Positions 12,901 to 20,980 are shown, counted from the stretch's first letter. The stretch is DNA of 64,000 nucleotides from Astragalus membranaceus (GCA_039519185.1 CM076849.1:76305621-76369620), one strand, 5' to 3'. Notes: a model not told the origin generated them from the sequence alone. Made by a program: numbers and translations.

Positions 12901-14720
12901 TTTGCGTGGGAAAGAGGAAAGCGGAAGGAAGCTGAAAACTTAGTAACTAAGTTTTTGAAAACAAAATCATTAAAAACTAAGGGTATTTTCGTAATTTCAC
13001 CCCTATATAAAAAGCCAAACCTTAAGAATCGACTCTGGTACCACTTGTTGGGAATTGAACCTTAGGAAACTACTTACTAACTTAACTAATTTTGTTAAAT
13101 TCATATTTTTACAACAACATATCCTCTGTTGGAATTCCTACAACAAGGTATTAATCCAAAGTGCAAACCTTTATTTATTGATTTTATTACATATAATATT
13201 CTTGACATTTACAAGGACTTTCAAATGTCTCTATGTTTTAGTTGAACGACAGCTGGTCTTGTAAAGTATTTTTTTTTAAAAAAAGATAAAAATTAATAAT
13301 CTAATGATGATATAATTTGATAGGATAAAAACGATAAAGCATCAGTCTCTACTTCTACTATTGTCCCCAAGGTAATATAATTATCCTTCAAAATTTACTT
13401 TTAGATGATGTAGGGAGTTAAGATTTATGCATTTAGCCTTATTTGCTCATTTCAGAAATAAACTCTAATCCTTAGTAAAGATTTACCATTGTTTCAAAGT
13501 ATGAATAACATAACTGAATTCTTAGAATGAAATATCACAAGTTAGGTAGCATCCTTAATTATTAATTTAGAATAACATCTAATCCTTCTTATACTAACAT
13601 CTCATCACACTTACTCCCAGCAACCTAAAGCACAGACTACCACTCTCAACAAGAACCGAGAAGTAATACACGTCCCTTCGCGGAGTCACTACAATGAGGT
13701 ATTAGTCTAAAGTGCAAATCTTTATTTATTTATTTATTTATTTTGTTACATTAATAAATCCATGACATTTTCAAGGACTTCAAATTTCTATAAGTTTTAC
13801 TTGACCTTCTGATATTGTAATATATATGTGGCTTAAAGGTCATTTTGGCCCCTGCAAAATATACATTAATCCATTTTGGCCCCTGCAAAATAAAAAACTT
13901 TAAATAAGACCTTGCAAAATAGTTAGTTGTTCAGTTAAGCCCTCACTGTTAGTGGTCCACTAACGCTGTTATTTTTAACCCTCATTTTGGCCCCTGCAAA
14001 ATACACATTAAAGGTCATTTTGGCCCCTGTAAAATACACATTAATCCATTTTGGTCCCTGCAAAATACACATTAATCCATTTTGGCCCCTACAAAATACC
14101 TTTAAAAATAACAGCGTTAGTGGACCACTAACAGCGAGGGCTTAACTGAACAACTAACTATTTTGCTGGGGCTTATTTAAAGTTTTTTATTTTGCAGGGG
14201 CCAAAATAGATTAATGTGTATTTTGCTGGGGGCAAAACGACCTTTAAGCCTATATATGTTGTCGAAAAAGAGAAACCTAATCTGCTGATGATGTTAATTT
14301 AATATATAGGATACCAAAGATAAAGCATTGGTCTCTGCTAATACTAGTGTCCCTACCAATAAGATCGTTGAAAATAAGGTAACATAATTATCACTAAAAT
14401 TACAATTTATAAATCTATTATCCATTGTTCTCCCACTCTTAGATATAGATACTCTTACCACTTTCTCTCTTTTTTTTTTTGTTTCTAGACTTATACATAC
14501 AAGGGCGACTTTGGCACGCTTAAAGTTTCTCTCAATGATGCTATTAAGGATCATGTGAGTATAGTGGTTTCTTTCACCTTTTACAATGCAGTTACTGTAT
14601 TGTGTTTTTATACTTGTATTCAAATCTAATTGAGGTGTTCTTAATTAGGTGAAAATTCGGAATATTTCGTCGCCGACACAAAGTGCAGTCGAAGGGGTAA
14701 TAAATAACCTTAAGTTCAAG
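652..14720 (+). CDS. Unidentified multi-exon gene made of short phase-0 exons, introns full of transposons
   Basis: This is a set of short plus-strand exons, each with an AG acceptor and a GT donor: 652-778, 929-964, 4061-4126 (weak donor), 7236-7283, 7507-7572, 10999-11046, 11686-11751, 13324-13371, 13621-13698, 14310-14378, 14489-14554 and 14649-14720. Every exon from 929 onward is a multiple of three, and all junctions fall between codons, so exons can be gained or lost without breaking the frame. The predicted protein is hydrophilic, rich in K, S, T and N, with repeated A-type and B-type segments. I do not recognise the family. The true first and last exons were not found. The introns hold LTR elements, hAT, Mutator-like, TRIM and Helitron-like insertions. 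It could be an expressed gene or a decayed, duplicated one. The exon calls rest on splice consensus, open frames and conservation between copies, not on transcripts. Confidence 0.5.
1028..1249 (-). repeat. 3' LTR of the small LTR retrotransposon
   Basis: This repeat of 222 bases matches 2679-2900 across its whole length by eye. It lies 3' in the minus-strand orientation of the element and adjoins the purine tract at 1250-1260. Confidence 0.93.
1687..2772 (-). CDS. Unknown 361-residue ORF with three FDPGG repeats, inside the small LTR element
   Basis: This uninterrupted minus-strand frame occupies most of the interior of an LTR element that has no retroviral genes. The first methionine lies in the 5' LTR, and the frame reads through the LTR end and the primer-binding site (residues NMVSKRYRC), so the true start may lie further in. 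Residues about 44-75 are very acidic (EDDEDD and EEEE runs). Three copies of an FDPGG segment occur near residues 222, 274 and 317: SFDPGGALKDAG, VFDPGGSLIVD and VFDPGGSHAVD, each followed within a few residues by a V-rich stretch. I see no signal peptide, membrane segment or known catalytic motif. It may be a captured host sequence or an element-specific protein of a non-autonomous family. Function unknown. Confidence 0.5.
   Translation of the reverse strand: MIPFEKFSQSNSFAYFKYEEKLHLYDPVISNMVSKRYRCAIYSDLEDDEDDADFAYESEEEEFSDPKEMEDDSVSAMVEISNCDFIFGSFGHESTLDIVQAIPIKTVKQEIEGSTVNIGQITCSFAIKSETRTRDHAFSFLDPETKTEKYETVADGCAFSKLRFERVLQVPNHFLYSKNLLPSSNLFRRSYLEFGNLSPTAVSSPEAIDSAKPSKFSSFSFDPGGALKDAGYTAVRYSDFFLDPPYDTLILLSTDLIEKCIDLTFAKPVLVFDPGGSLIVDFVVVQHLLHVAMKEEDELFSDLISPKIIEDPILVFDPGGSHAVDNSVVVMFAFSAFSDASLMFDWKPVGSSSQSLSTVEG
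2661..2678 (-). promoter_or_regulatory. tRNA primer-binding site of the small LTR element
   Basis: On the minus strand TGGTATCAAAGCGATACC directly follows the LTR end. The first eight bases match the initiator-Met tRNA primer site of many plant Copia elements. It fixes the element's orientation as minus. Confidence 0.85.
2679..2900 (-). repeat. 5' LTR of the small LTR retrotransposon
   Basis: Near-identical partner of 1028-1249. It is followed by the TSD GATCA at 2901-2905 and contains the presumed promoter (minus-strand TATA box near 2811-2823). Confidence 0.93.
3018..3978. mobile_element. Non-autonomous hAT-like element
   Basis: The element begins TAGGGCTGAGC and ends ...GATGAGCCCTA, giving short terminal inverted repeats (TAGGGCT). 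The 8-base TSD is imperfect: CGTGATTA (3010-3017) and GGTGATGA (3979-3986), 6 of 8 matching. Both subterminal regions are rich in short GC-rich words of the CCCGAACC/GGTTCGGG kind. The middle is pyrimidine-rich (CTCTCTCGTTCG), with degenerate repeats of CAACCAGATCTGAG at about 3590-3740. There is no transposase, and open frames inside it look accidental. Confidence 0.7.
4061..4126 (+). CDS. Diverged A-type exon of the unidentified gene
   Basis: After the acceptor TTAGTCCCAG this 22-codon open segment (ending ...YVGRERLSDNIN) aligns with the A exons at 7507, 11686 and 13621; the shared core is GRERL/GEERL. The donor is weak (ATG then GTCGGT rather than AAG then GTATTA). It may be the ancestral copy or a dead one. 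Confidence 0.4.
4264..5560. mobile_element. Non-autonomous hAT-like element with CCGGCCC-rich ends
   Basis: The termini are TAGGGATGGCAAAACGG and CCCGTTTTGCCATCCCTA, good inverted repeats. The 8-base TSD is CTTTTATT (4256-4263) against CTTCTATT (5561-5568), 7 of 8. Both subterminal regions are unusually GC-rich for this AT-rich neighbourhood, with repeated GGCCCGG words that can pair with each other across the element. The interior (about 4450-5380) is AT-rich and has no transposase. Confidence 0.85.
5561..5892. other. AT-rich intron-like spacer with short tandem repeats
   Basis: No gene is seen. Between about 5800 and 5890 a segment reading ACTTTGTGTATCAATTAATTAA occurs three times in variant form. 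This leads into the first copy of the Copia-like remnant. Confidence 0.5.
5893..7053 (-). mobile_element. Copia-like remnant, duplicated copy 1
   Basis: This segment aligns with 9470-10819. On the minus strand it holds the start of a Copia gag: residues in two frames such as TKFDIERFN and then WRMKMLSLLFHQGLEDAFKG (6540-6360). It ends in the end of an LTR, ...CCTCTGTTGGAATCCCTACA at 7053. Around 6690-6870 an unrelated stretch starting TGTAACATCCC interrupts it, probably a fragment of another LTR. No complete coding domain remains. Confidence 0.6.
7236..7283 (+). CDS. B-type exon, copy 1
   Basis: This 48-base exon encodes DKKDKASFSTSTILPK, after TTTGATAG and before GTAATATAATT. It is phase 0 on both sides. 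Near-identical copies lie at 10999 and 13324, with a longer version at 14310. Confidence 0.5.
7507..7572 (+). CDS. A-type exon, copy 2
   Basis: This 66-base exon, after TTTCTCCCAG and before GTATTAGTCC, has a 22-residue product ending RFNYGGEERLPGNNK. It is phase 0 on both sides and differs from the copy at 11686 at only a few bases. Confidence 0.5.
7870..8622. mobile_element. hAT-like MITE with GGTTCGGTT repeats
   Basis: The termini are TAGGGCTGTTCATG and CATGAACAGCCCTA, a perfect 14-base inverted repeat. The flanks AATCTCAG (7861-7868) and AATCTCAC (8623-8630) give a near-perfect TSD, with one base of uncertainty at the left edge. The subterminal parts are tandem GAACCGAACC and GGTTCGGTTC words. 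The interior is AT-rich and non-coding. It sits inside the left LTR of the second Copia-like remnant. Confidence 0.85.
8963..9466. mobile_element. Mutator-like MITE, GGCTTAAATATA type
   Basis: It starts GGCTTAAATATATTTGGCCCC and ends with a degenerate reverse complement (...ATATTTATGCC). Inner inverted repeats extend for well over 100 bases (TTTACAGTTAAGCCC against GGGCTTAACTGTAAA). The 9-base TSD is AACTAACTC (8954-8962) and AAATAACTC (9467-9475), 8 of 9 matching, as expected for the Mutator superfamily. Non-coding. Confidence 0.88.
9681..10099 (-). pseudogene. Copia gag N-terminal fragment
   Basis: Minus-strand residues SKFDIERFNNKNKLCIMENE follow a start region GGKELLVRERS. This is the opening of a Copia gag (UBN2 type, in which FNG.NNF.LWRMKM is usual); here the W is lost and frames change between 9899 and 9881. 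The fragment stops soon after the LLGRDF segment. It cannot make a working capsid protein. Confidence 0.6.
10999..11046 (+). CDS. B-type exon, copy 2
   Basis: This 48-base exon encodes DKKDKASVSTSTIVPK, after AATTTGATAG and before GTAATATAATT. It is phase 0 on both sides. Confidence 0.5.
11181..11592 (+). mobile_element. TRIM-type miniature LTR retrotransposon
   Basis: Two short direct repeats, 11181-11298 (shortened) and 11399-11592, both carry TTGGAAATT near the start, AAGTCTCTTGGTGGTCC in the middle and end CCCAACA. Between them lie a Met-tRNA primer-binding site AGTGGTATCAGAGTCATGG (11299-11317) and a purine tract CTTGGGGGGAGA (11387-11398). Flanks suggest a TSD TGAAT/AGAAT, and the uninterrupted sequence GTATGAATAACAT occurs in the sister copies near 7426 and 13501. 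Total length is about 412 bases and nothing is coded. Confidence 0.88.
11686..11751 (+). CDS. A-type exon, copy 3
   Basis: This 66-base exon ends RFNYGGEERLPGNNK, after TTTCTACCAG and before GTATTAGTCC. It is phase 0 on both sides and almost identical to 7507-7572. Confidence 0.5.
11930..13141 (-). mobile_element. Copia-like remnant, duplicated copy 3, shortest
   Basis: LTR-like sequence (about 11930-12333, with AAAGAATAAAGATAA and GTTTGATCACC as in the copy at 10331) is interrupted by the Helitron-like segment. A primer-binding site region (GACTCTGGTACCACT, about 13029-13043) and a shortened LTR ending GGAATTCCTACA follow. No coding part survives. Confidence 0.55.
12334..13003 (-). mobile_element. 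Helitron-like segment carrying captured hAT sequence
   Basis: Read on the minus strand the left edge ends with the hairpin ACCCGTGCGTATGCACGGGT followed by ATACCGCTAG and then T. This is the Helitron 3' end pattern: hairpin about ten bases before CTAG, inserted next to T. The other end is not clear; the right limit is where homology to the Copia leader resumes. Bases about 12850-13000 are nearly identical to 16827-16987, which lies inside the hAT element at 14929-17057, so that part looks captured. No RepHel gene is present. Confidence 0.6.
13324..13371 (+). CDS. B-type exon, copy 3
   Basis: This 48-base exon encodes DKNDKASVSTSTIVPK, after AATTTGATAG and before GTAATATAATT. Phase 0 on both sides. 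Confidence 0.5.
13621..13698 (+). CDS. A-type exon, copy 4, diverged and longer
   Basis: After TTACTCCCAG, 26 codons (starting QPKAQTTTLNKNREV, ending SRSHYNE), before GTATTAGTC. The flanking intron matches the other A units well. The exon itself is more diverged and is probably an older unit. Confidence 0.5.
13830..14250. mobile_element. Mutator-like MITE with perfect 9-base TSD
   Basis: Termini are GGCTTAAAGGTC and GACCTTTAAGCC. The 9-base TSD TATATATGT is perfect (13821-13829 and 14251-14259). The two arms are long inverted repeats containing TTTTGGCCCCTGCAAAATA, and the left arm has that motif in several direct copies. Non-coding; inserted in the intron before the exon at 14310. Confidence 0.95.
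14310..14378 (+). CDS. B-type exon, copy 4, longer
   Basis: After AATATATAG, 23 codons (DTKDKALVSANTSVPTNKIV then ENK), before GTAACATAATT. It shares KDKA and the intron flanks with the three 16-codon B exons. Phase 0 on both sides. Confidence 0.5.
14489..14720 (+). CDS. Last two recognised exons of the unidentified gene
   Basis: Exon 14489-14554 follows a strong T-tract and TTTCTAG, encodes 22 residues starting TYTYKGDFGTLKVSLN, and ends before GTGAGTATAG. Exon 14649-14720 follows TTAATTAG, encodes 24 residues (VKIRNISSPTQSAVEG then VINNLKFK), and ends before GTAAATT. Both are multiples of three and phase 0. They read like a single conserved segment. No later exon was recognised before the hAT element at 14929. 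Confidence 0.5.
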
Positions 14721-15051
14721 GTAAATTATTTATAAGTACAGTTTATACATTATTCTCTAAAGGAGATCAATTGTGTTCTCCATTCTCTCCTCTATGACTC
14801 AAACCCACAACCATTTAGGCATAGTTGAAGCGTATGTTGTGGTCTAGGACTAGGATTGTATGAACTAAGAACAGTCTATTCCTCAGTGAAATCCAAAATA
14901 GCCGCTGACTTATGGATTGAGCAAAGCTCTGTGGCGGATCTTGGAAAAAAAAATAGGGAGGGCCCCTAAAATATGCTATTATAATATATTAATTAAACAT
15001 GCCAATCATATTAAGCAGAAAGTTTATCATCAAAAAATTAAACTGCGTACC

Positions 15052-16065
15052 TCAAAGTAATGCCTTACACGTTTCAAGTGACTTGAAATCTTCAATAATA
15101 GACTCAGAACTAATGTTTTCACTAATTTCTCTTTCAATATAAACTGTTATGCTATCAACTAGAAACCCACCTTCCATATTGTTTCTCAACCTAGTCTTGA
15201 TAATTTCCATTGTTGAAAAAGACATCTCAGTTGTGGCCGTAGAAATCGCAAGAGTCATGATAAGGCGGAGAAGTCTATCAAGCAAGATGTAAGATTCCTT
15301 CTCGTTAGTTTCAGCCAAACACGAGCATAATACTTGAATAGTTGAAAAATTCTTCAAACTTGATTCTTGGCGGGCATGAACGACAAATTGTCGAAGTTTA
15401 AAAGATAAATTATTTTTCTCTTGCTCATTGAAATCAGGGATAATATTTTTCAACCAAAGTGCAAATAGTATCAACATTAAAAGCTTTATAACTATCCTTA
15501 GGAGCCAAAACACAACTTAGAGTTAACAAATTCATTGCTTGCTCACTAATCTGCTATTCAATTCTTGCAATTGCTTGTCAGTGGTAGTAAGAAATATTTC
15601 AACTCTAAAAGTAATGCTCTATTGTTATCTGATTCTCTTCAAGACGAGAGCTCCCAAATCTTGCTGCCGAATGAAAATCATCAAGATCAGGAATCTCAAC
15701 ATCATGTTTTGAACAAAAAGACGTCACATTAGTAAACAACTTATGCCAACCATCTTCTCTCAATTCTTGAATAAGAGTTTTGTGCTACGAACCAAAATCT
15801 TTCCAAGATCACATTCTAAAGAATTAAAAAAACCATCCGTATTAGCCGTAGAAGTTATCACTTCTTCAATTCTTGCATCTTCAACCGATTGAGGCGTAGA
15901 AGTTATCACTTCTTCAATTCTCTCAACTTCAGCAGGTTGAGGCGTAGAAGTTGCCACTTCTTCAACTCTCAGAACTATAACAGATTCAAAATTAGAAGTT
16001 CTCCCTTGTTCATTTCTTTCAAACTCAGAAGCTTTCCTCTTGAAAAAATAATCAATTGTTTTCAT
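15052..16065 (-). pseudogene. hAT transposase (TTF/ZMYM-type) with large deletion and stops
   Basis: The minus-strand start MKTIDYFFKRKASE (16065-16024) is the usual opening of plant TTF-type zinc finger/hAT transposases. The following acidic segment contains two or three imperfect repeats of IEEVITST. After about residue 101 the frame breaks. From about 15740 to 15514 fragments such as DGWHKLFTNVTSFCSKHD are readable but interrupted by stops. 15513-15052 encodes the C-terminal dimerisation region, with SFSTMEIIKTRLRNNMEGGF and an ending VYIEREISENI...SIIEDF. The zinc finger and most of the catalytic domain are missing, so it cannot be active. Confidence 0.8.
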
Positions 16066-16159
16066 CTTTATGATCTAAAACATAACCAAATTAGTTAAGC
16101 TACCAAGTGTAAAATAAAATAACACTCCAATGCAATCACACCAGAATAACAAAGGAAAA

Positions 16160-16345
16160 TGCTGGTTCCCACGAAAATTGTTTCGTGGTCAACACCACGA
16201 TGAGTGTGTTGGGTTAGTTTGTGCTAGTATAGACAACCTTCCTATTTTATAGCGAATCTTCCATGATTTTTGCTTTTTTTTATTTATATAATCACACATA
16301 AAACAACATTCTCGTGGAATCCACGAAAACATACCCCTCGTGTGA
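16160..16345. repeat. Possible small MITE inside the hAT element
   Basis: AATGCTGGTTCCCACGAAAAT on the left and, in reverse complement, AATGCTATATATCACACGAG with TTTTCGTGGATTCC on the right suggest inverted arms about 190 bases apart. The TSD was not resolved. Confidence 0.35.
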
Positions 16346-17065
16346 TATATAGCATTGTTCTACTCTTTAACAGAATCCTTTTTTTTGGTTTTCTTACAAA
16401 AGAATAACAAAAGAAACAAAACCAACAAGAAACCAAAAACACAACCAATCACAATATCAGCAATGTACAATGTCATAACTTACTATCATCAATACACTGC
16501 ACAGAAACTCTGAAAGATGCCAGGAAAATATAAATGAAGTTGAAAACAAAGAGGAAAAATAAGGTTAAGAGAAAATTACTAATCTTGGCATAAAAAATCC
16601 TTCAGATTGACGGAAGAAGGAGAATAGAAACCAGATGAACAGAACATAATGTGGGGAGAGAGACCGAGAGAAGAGACCGACTGCGACAACGACAGTGACG
16701 ACGTCCATGAACGGCGTCGGCGAGATGAGACAACATTGTCCGGCTCTATGAGATGAGAAGAAGAGCGGTGGAAAATGAAGCCGTGAATGAAGGTCGGAGT
16801 GAGTGAGAGAGTCGCTGAGTGAGAGTTGAGACGACGGAGAGGAGAAGAGCTTGCGCCTTGCTACTTCTCAGCTTCTGTCAGTTTGCGTGGGAAAGAGGAA
16901 AGCGGAAGGAAGCTGAAAACTTAGTAACTAAGTTTTTGAAAAAAAAAAATCATTAAAAACTAAGGGTATTTTCGTAATTTCACCCCTATGTAATTTTTTT
17001 TATATTTTTCTAGGGCGGGCCACGGCCCTGCCTTGTCCACATGAAGAACCGTCACTTGCAAAGCT

Positions 17066-17248
17066 TCACCCCATTGAAGACCACCTGATTCCTTTCCTTC
17101 CAAAATTTTCAGAGAGTAAAGTTGAAGAGTTGTTTGATTAAGGGATCAGGGTTGGAAAGCCACACGTGTTTGGTGGCTTGGCAATGCATAAAGAGGTATT
17201 ATTGGATTTCTTTCTTAAAACCACATAATGGGCATGAAGGGTCAAGAC
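17066..17248 (+). other. Non-coding flank between two DNA transposons
   Basis: No reliable gene. This sequence and 18127-18607 become continuous when the element at 17249-18126 is removed, so they are the older host sequence. Confidence 0.4.
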
Positions 17249-18126
17249 CTATGAAGCCCCGATACCTCAAAAATGGAGACGTATCCGTGTCGGATACGTA
17301 TCCGATACCGATACGCACCCGATACTTCCCGATACGTACCCAAAGAGTATCTAATAATTTTTTAATTCTTTTTAAAAAATATTTGACTCGATACTTTTCA
17401 GATACATCTTTGATACTTCTTACCAACTAAGGATACTTCTCAGATACTTTTTCGATACCTCTTACCAACTAAGCACATGGTTGTCACTCATATATGATAC
17501 ACTTTAATACCTCAATAACTAAAAGACAAAATTATATGTTTTTTCGTAATACAATATTAGAAGAAATAATACATTGTGATATGAGTGTGATAAATATACG
17601 TAACTATCTCTACTCGATAAGATCACAAGTATTTATTTCTACAATGTGATGAATATATATTGACTAATGATATGCTTATGTTTTATTGACCAATTACGTA
17701 CTAATATGAATATCTTAGTCTATAAAAAGTCATCTATTTCTGCCACTGACTATTCATATTATACGATTTCGGGTGGTCTCAGTTACTTGTCCACCATTAC
17801 TTTTTATGACTAGTCACTCATACATAGGTGTGTCGGTTGTCCTCTTCCTTTCATCCATATATTTTGTGTGATTTATTTTATCTATTTGGGCAGTTTTTTT
17901 TTCATATCTATAAAATGCAATATTTCAGTTTTTCATCCTTGTTTTTTTCTATTTCTGTTTCTATTCTATTTTATTTTTTGGTTATGTTTTTATATATTTA
18001 AATTTTAATTTAATTTTTTATTAAAGTATCCTAGCCGTGTCGTATCTTGATTTTCAAAATTTTCCCGTATCCCCGTATCTGTATCGTGTCGTATCCCGTA
18101 TCGTATCCGGTATCCAGGCTTCATAG
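17249..18126. mobile_element. Non-autonomous inverted-repeat DNA transposon with GATACG-rich ends
   Basis: Termini are CTATGAAGCCCCGATACC and its near reverse complement ending GGCTTCATAG. The flanks GGTCAAGAC (17240-17248) and GGTCAAGTT (18127-18135) match at 7 of 9 bases, or 7 of 8 if an 8-base TSD is used, so Mutator-like and hAT-like remain open. Both ends are full of GTATCCGATACG-type words that can fold back. The interior is AT-rich and non-coding. Confidence 0.75.
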
Positions 18127-18607
18127 GGTCAAGTTGAATCCCCTTCATTTCAAGCCTAAATCTTGTGGGGAAGATCAGAGGAAGTTCTTGATCACTAGCC
18201 TAGAAGCTTCCGGGGTATATCTGGATTGAGCCTCCTTCAAAAGATGATAGGAAGATTTGGAAGAATACTTGCGATCCCTCTCAAAATGGCAGACCTAATT
18301 GTCTTTTGGGAGTCTCTAGGAAATAGGGATATCCATGATCTAATGGGCCTCGAATTTAAACCACCAAATATTGAAATATGATCCGTCCTTCCTCTTTGTT
18401 TCGAGAATAAATTTAGCTCATTGCTTTTAGTTAATCTCAAGTAGTGGAGTATAATAGAATTTGTATCAAGAAGGTCCTGATTTCAAATCCCCACTTCCCT
18501 TGAGGTGAGGTAAATGTAATATTCTTCATTAGTGCTCAAAGATTGGGGTGCCATTCCTTCACCATAAACGTTTTTAACCAAAATGGAAGTTTATAGTATA
18601 TGTTATA
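18127..18607. other. Stretch with no recognised gene
   Basis: Continuation of the flank at 17066-17248. Short open frames occur on both strands but none has support. Confidence 0.4.
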
Positions 18608-20980
18608 GGCTTAAATATGTTTTTCACCCATACAAATATAGTCATTTTCTATTTTAGTCACTTCAAATTTTTTTTTTAAATAACTCACGACAAATATGAA
18701 AGTTTACTATTTTAGTCACTTAGTTAATGTTTCTGTTAAAAAACGCTGATGTGTCAATTTTCTGACCACAATGGCTTTTCCATGTCATATTTTTCCATTT
18801 CTATTTATTTAAAAAACTGAGTCACTATTGTCTTCGACCTCTAACCTCCACCACCATTCCTCCTCAACTCTCTTACACCATTTAAGAAGTTCAACCTCCA
18901 ACCTCCACCACCATTCTTCAAAGATGGAAAATTTGATAATTTCCATGTGTGCCAGCTACTCAACTGCTCAGTCAACTGGTCTGTGTTAAGCCACAAAGCA
19001 TATGCAAGAAACCATAAAACAAACACCAAAGAAAATTCAAAGCATTGATGATTGAATGAAAGACCGCCAAACAACTCACTTTAACTCATTACAATCATTA
19101 AAATTTGCTTATAAAAACCAGATTTGGTCTTTGATTCTCTCTAGTACTTCCATAAATCTCTCCCACTGACTCATTTCATTCACTGCAACAGATTTGGGGA
19201 TGGGCAGCGCTTTTTTTAGCCATGGGTAGCGCTTTTGAGCACTGCTAAACTTGGCGCTGCTGATTCCACTCCCACAATAGGCAGCACTTCCTAAAAAGCG
19301 CTGCCCATCGCCCCAGTGCGTTCTCCTATTGGCAGTGCTAACAGCCAAAAGCGCTGCCCATTGAATAATTTATTTATTTTTAATTTTTTTTATGATTTTG
19401 TTTATTTTCCTTTTTTCAGATAACAATTTCCTTCTTCAAGTTATAGTAATTACACCATTTTCTGAAAAACAATTTCCTTCTTCAAGTTACCCCGTTAGAG
19501 TATGACTTGAGCTCGGCAAAGATTTTTACACTTTTCAAATAAAAATTTCCTTCTTCAAGTCTATTGTTCCTCTTTCAAGTTTTTTCTTCTTCTAATTTTC
19601 TGAGTGTGGTTACCTTGCAAAAGAAAAACAAACAAGTTAAGGTTTGTTCATTAGAGAGAAAGAGAAGAAAAACAGATCTAATAGAAAGAAAGGGAGGAAT
19701 ACAACCTGTGAGAGTGTTGTCTCAGTATCTTGAAATCATTCACCATCTCATTCTTGCGTGACCTGTTCTTGAAGGTTGATTCACTACAGTACATGTGATT
19801 GAAGAGAAATAGAACAAAAATCACTTTACTACATTAGGGTTTCTAAATTGCAAAAATAGCAACCAAAACAAGAGGGGTTTTGGTAATTACCTTTGTATCT
19901 GTGCTTCTAATCACCATTGGAGGCTTCGCATACCTTGAATCTGTAAGATTCATCAAGAAATAAAAAAAACCAAAGCAGAAGCAGTGAAAGAAAAAATGCA
20001 AGAAAAGAAGAAGATAAAGTGAAGAAAAGAAGAAGTACAGGGTTTCTGGTTCGCAACTCTTCATTTTGATAGTGAGTGAGAGGAATTTTATTGACTAAAG
20101 CGATGGGCAGCACTTTTTAAAAAGCGCTACCCATTCATTTCCGTGTTTTGGGCATAAGTAGTGCTTTTTAAAAAGCGCTGCCCATCCCCCGAGCGCATTC
20201 CACCATAGGCAGCGCTTCCTAAAAAGCGCTGTTCATCACCCCAACGCGTTCACCTATAGGCAACGCTTTCTAAAAAGCGATACCCATTGCCCCAGCGCAT
20301 TTTATCCAAAAGCAGCGCTTCCTTAAAAAGCGCTGCCCATTCCCAGCGCGTTTTAACCAAAAGCAGTGTTTCCTTAAAAAACGCTGCCCAATAGGGCGCC
20401 CTTTTCCTCAACTTCTGGCGTAGTGATTATTCTCTCTTTATTTTATTTTTAAATGGTTTTGAAGTAAGCAGCTAAAAGGGTAGAAAACCCAGAAATATTC
20501 TTTCTTTCATTTGGAAGACTCTTGTTTGAGAGAATAATGGGTCATTCAATATTCTATGTTGTGTTGTTATTTTTATGCATTTGTGTGAAAATTTGTTTGG
20601 CTTCTCCCATAGGAGATCGAGAGAGATAAAATTAGATGGCTTACCAGGGCAACCAAAGAATGCTAATTTGCACAATATTCAGGTTATGTGAATGTAAATG
20701 AGGAAAAGGGGAGAGCATTGTTTTACTGGTTGCTTGAATCACCACTGAGTCTGAAGATAATAGTGACTCAACTTTTTAAATAAATAGAAATGGAAAAATA
20801 TGACATTAAAAAGCCACTGACGACAAAAAATTGACACATCAGCGTTTTTTAACATAAAAGTTAATAGAGAGACTAAAATAGTAAACGTTCATATCTGTAG
20901 GGAGTTATTTAAAAATAAATTTTGCAGAGACTAAAATAGAAAATCGCTATATTTACGGGGAAGAAAAACATATTTAAACC
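18608..20980. mobile_element. Mutator-like element with long terminal inverted repeats
   Basis: It begins GGCTTAAATATGTTTTTC and ends GAAAAACATATTTAAACC. Inverted arms of about 240 bases (18608-18845 and 20740-20980) share blocks such as ACGCTGATGTGTCAATTTT. The 9-base TSD is TATGTTATA (18599-18607) against TATATTATA (20981-20989), 8 of 9. It encodes no transposase. A CACTA MITE has inserted in its centre (19181-20425). Confidence 0.9.
19181..20425. mobile_element. CACTA MITE nested in the Mutator-like element
   Basis: The right end, reverse-complemented, is CACTACGCCAGAAGTTGAGG; the left end CACTGCAACAGATTT is a decayed match. The TSD is ATT on both sides (19178-19180, 20426-20428). Subterminal arrays of the word AAAAAGCGCTGCCCA in both orientations occupy about 19190-19365 and 20100-20400, the usual transposase-binding layout of CACTA elements. 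Non-coding centre. Confidence 0.85.

Larger units (their letters stand above)
14929..17057 (-). mobile_element. hAT element with broken TTF/ZMYM-type transposase
   Basis: An 8-base TSD GCAAAGCT is perfect (14921-14928, 17058-17065). The termini CTGTGGCGGATCTTGG and (reverse complement of the right end) AAGTGACGGTTCTTCA share GTGRCGGWTCTT, typical of this hAT family. The minus-strand transposase is a truncated pseudogene (15052-16065). Bases 16160-16345 look like a small inverted-repeat insertion (CCCACGAAAAT against TTTTCGTGGA). The right 230 bases are the presumed 5' leader, shared with the Helitron-like segment at 12850-13000. Confidence 0.88.

Noticed and set aside
12850..13065. Plus-strand ORF starting MTERRRACALLLLSFCQF as a secreted peptide
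   Set aside because: The same sequence occurs at 16827 within a hAT leader on the opposite strand to its transposase, and the frame crosses an element border.
17122..17430. ORFs on both strands made of RYFPIRT-like or KYRVRIGIGY-like repeats
   Set aside because: They come from GATACG-type repeats at the end of the inverted-repeat element at 17249-18126.
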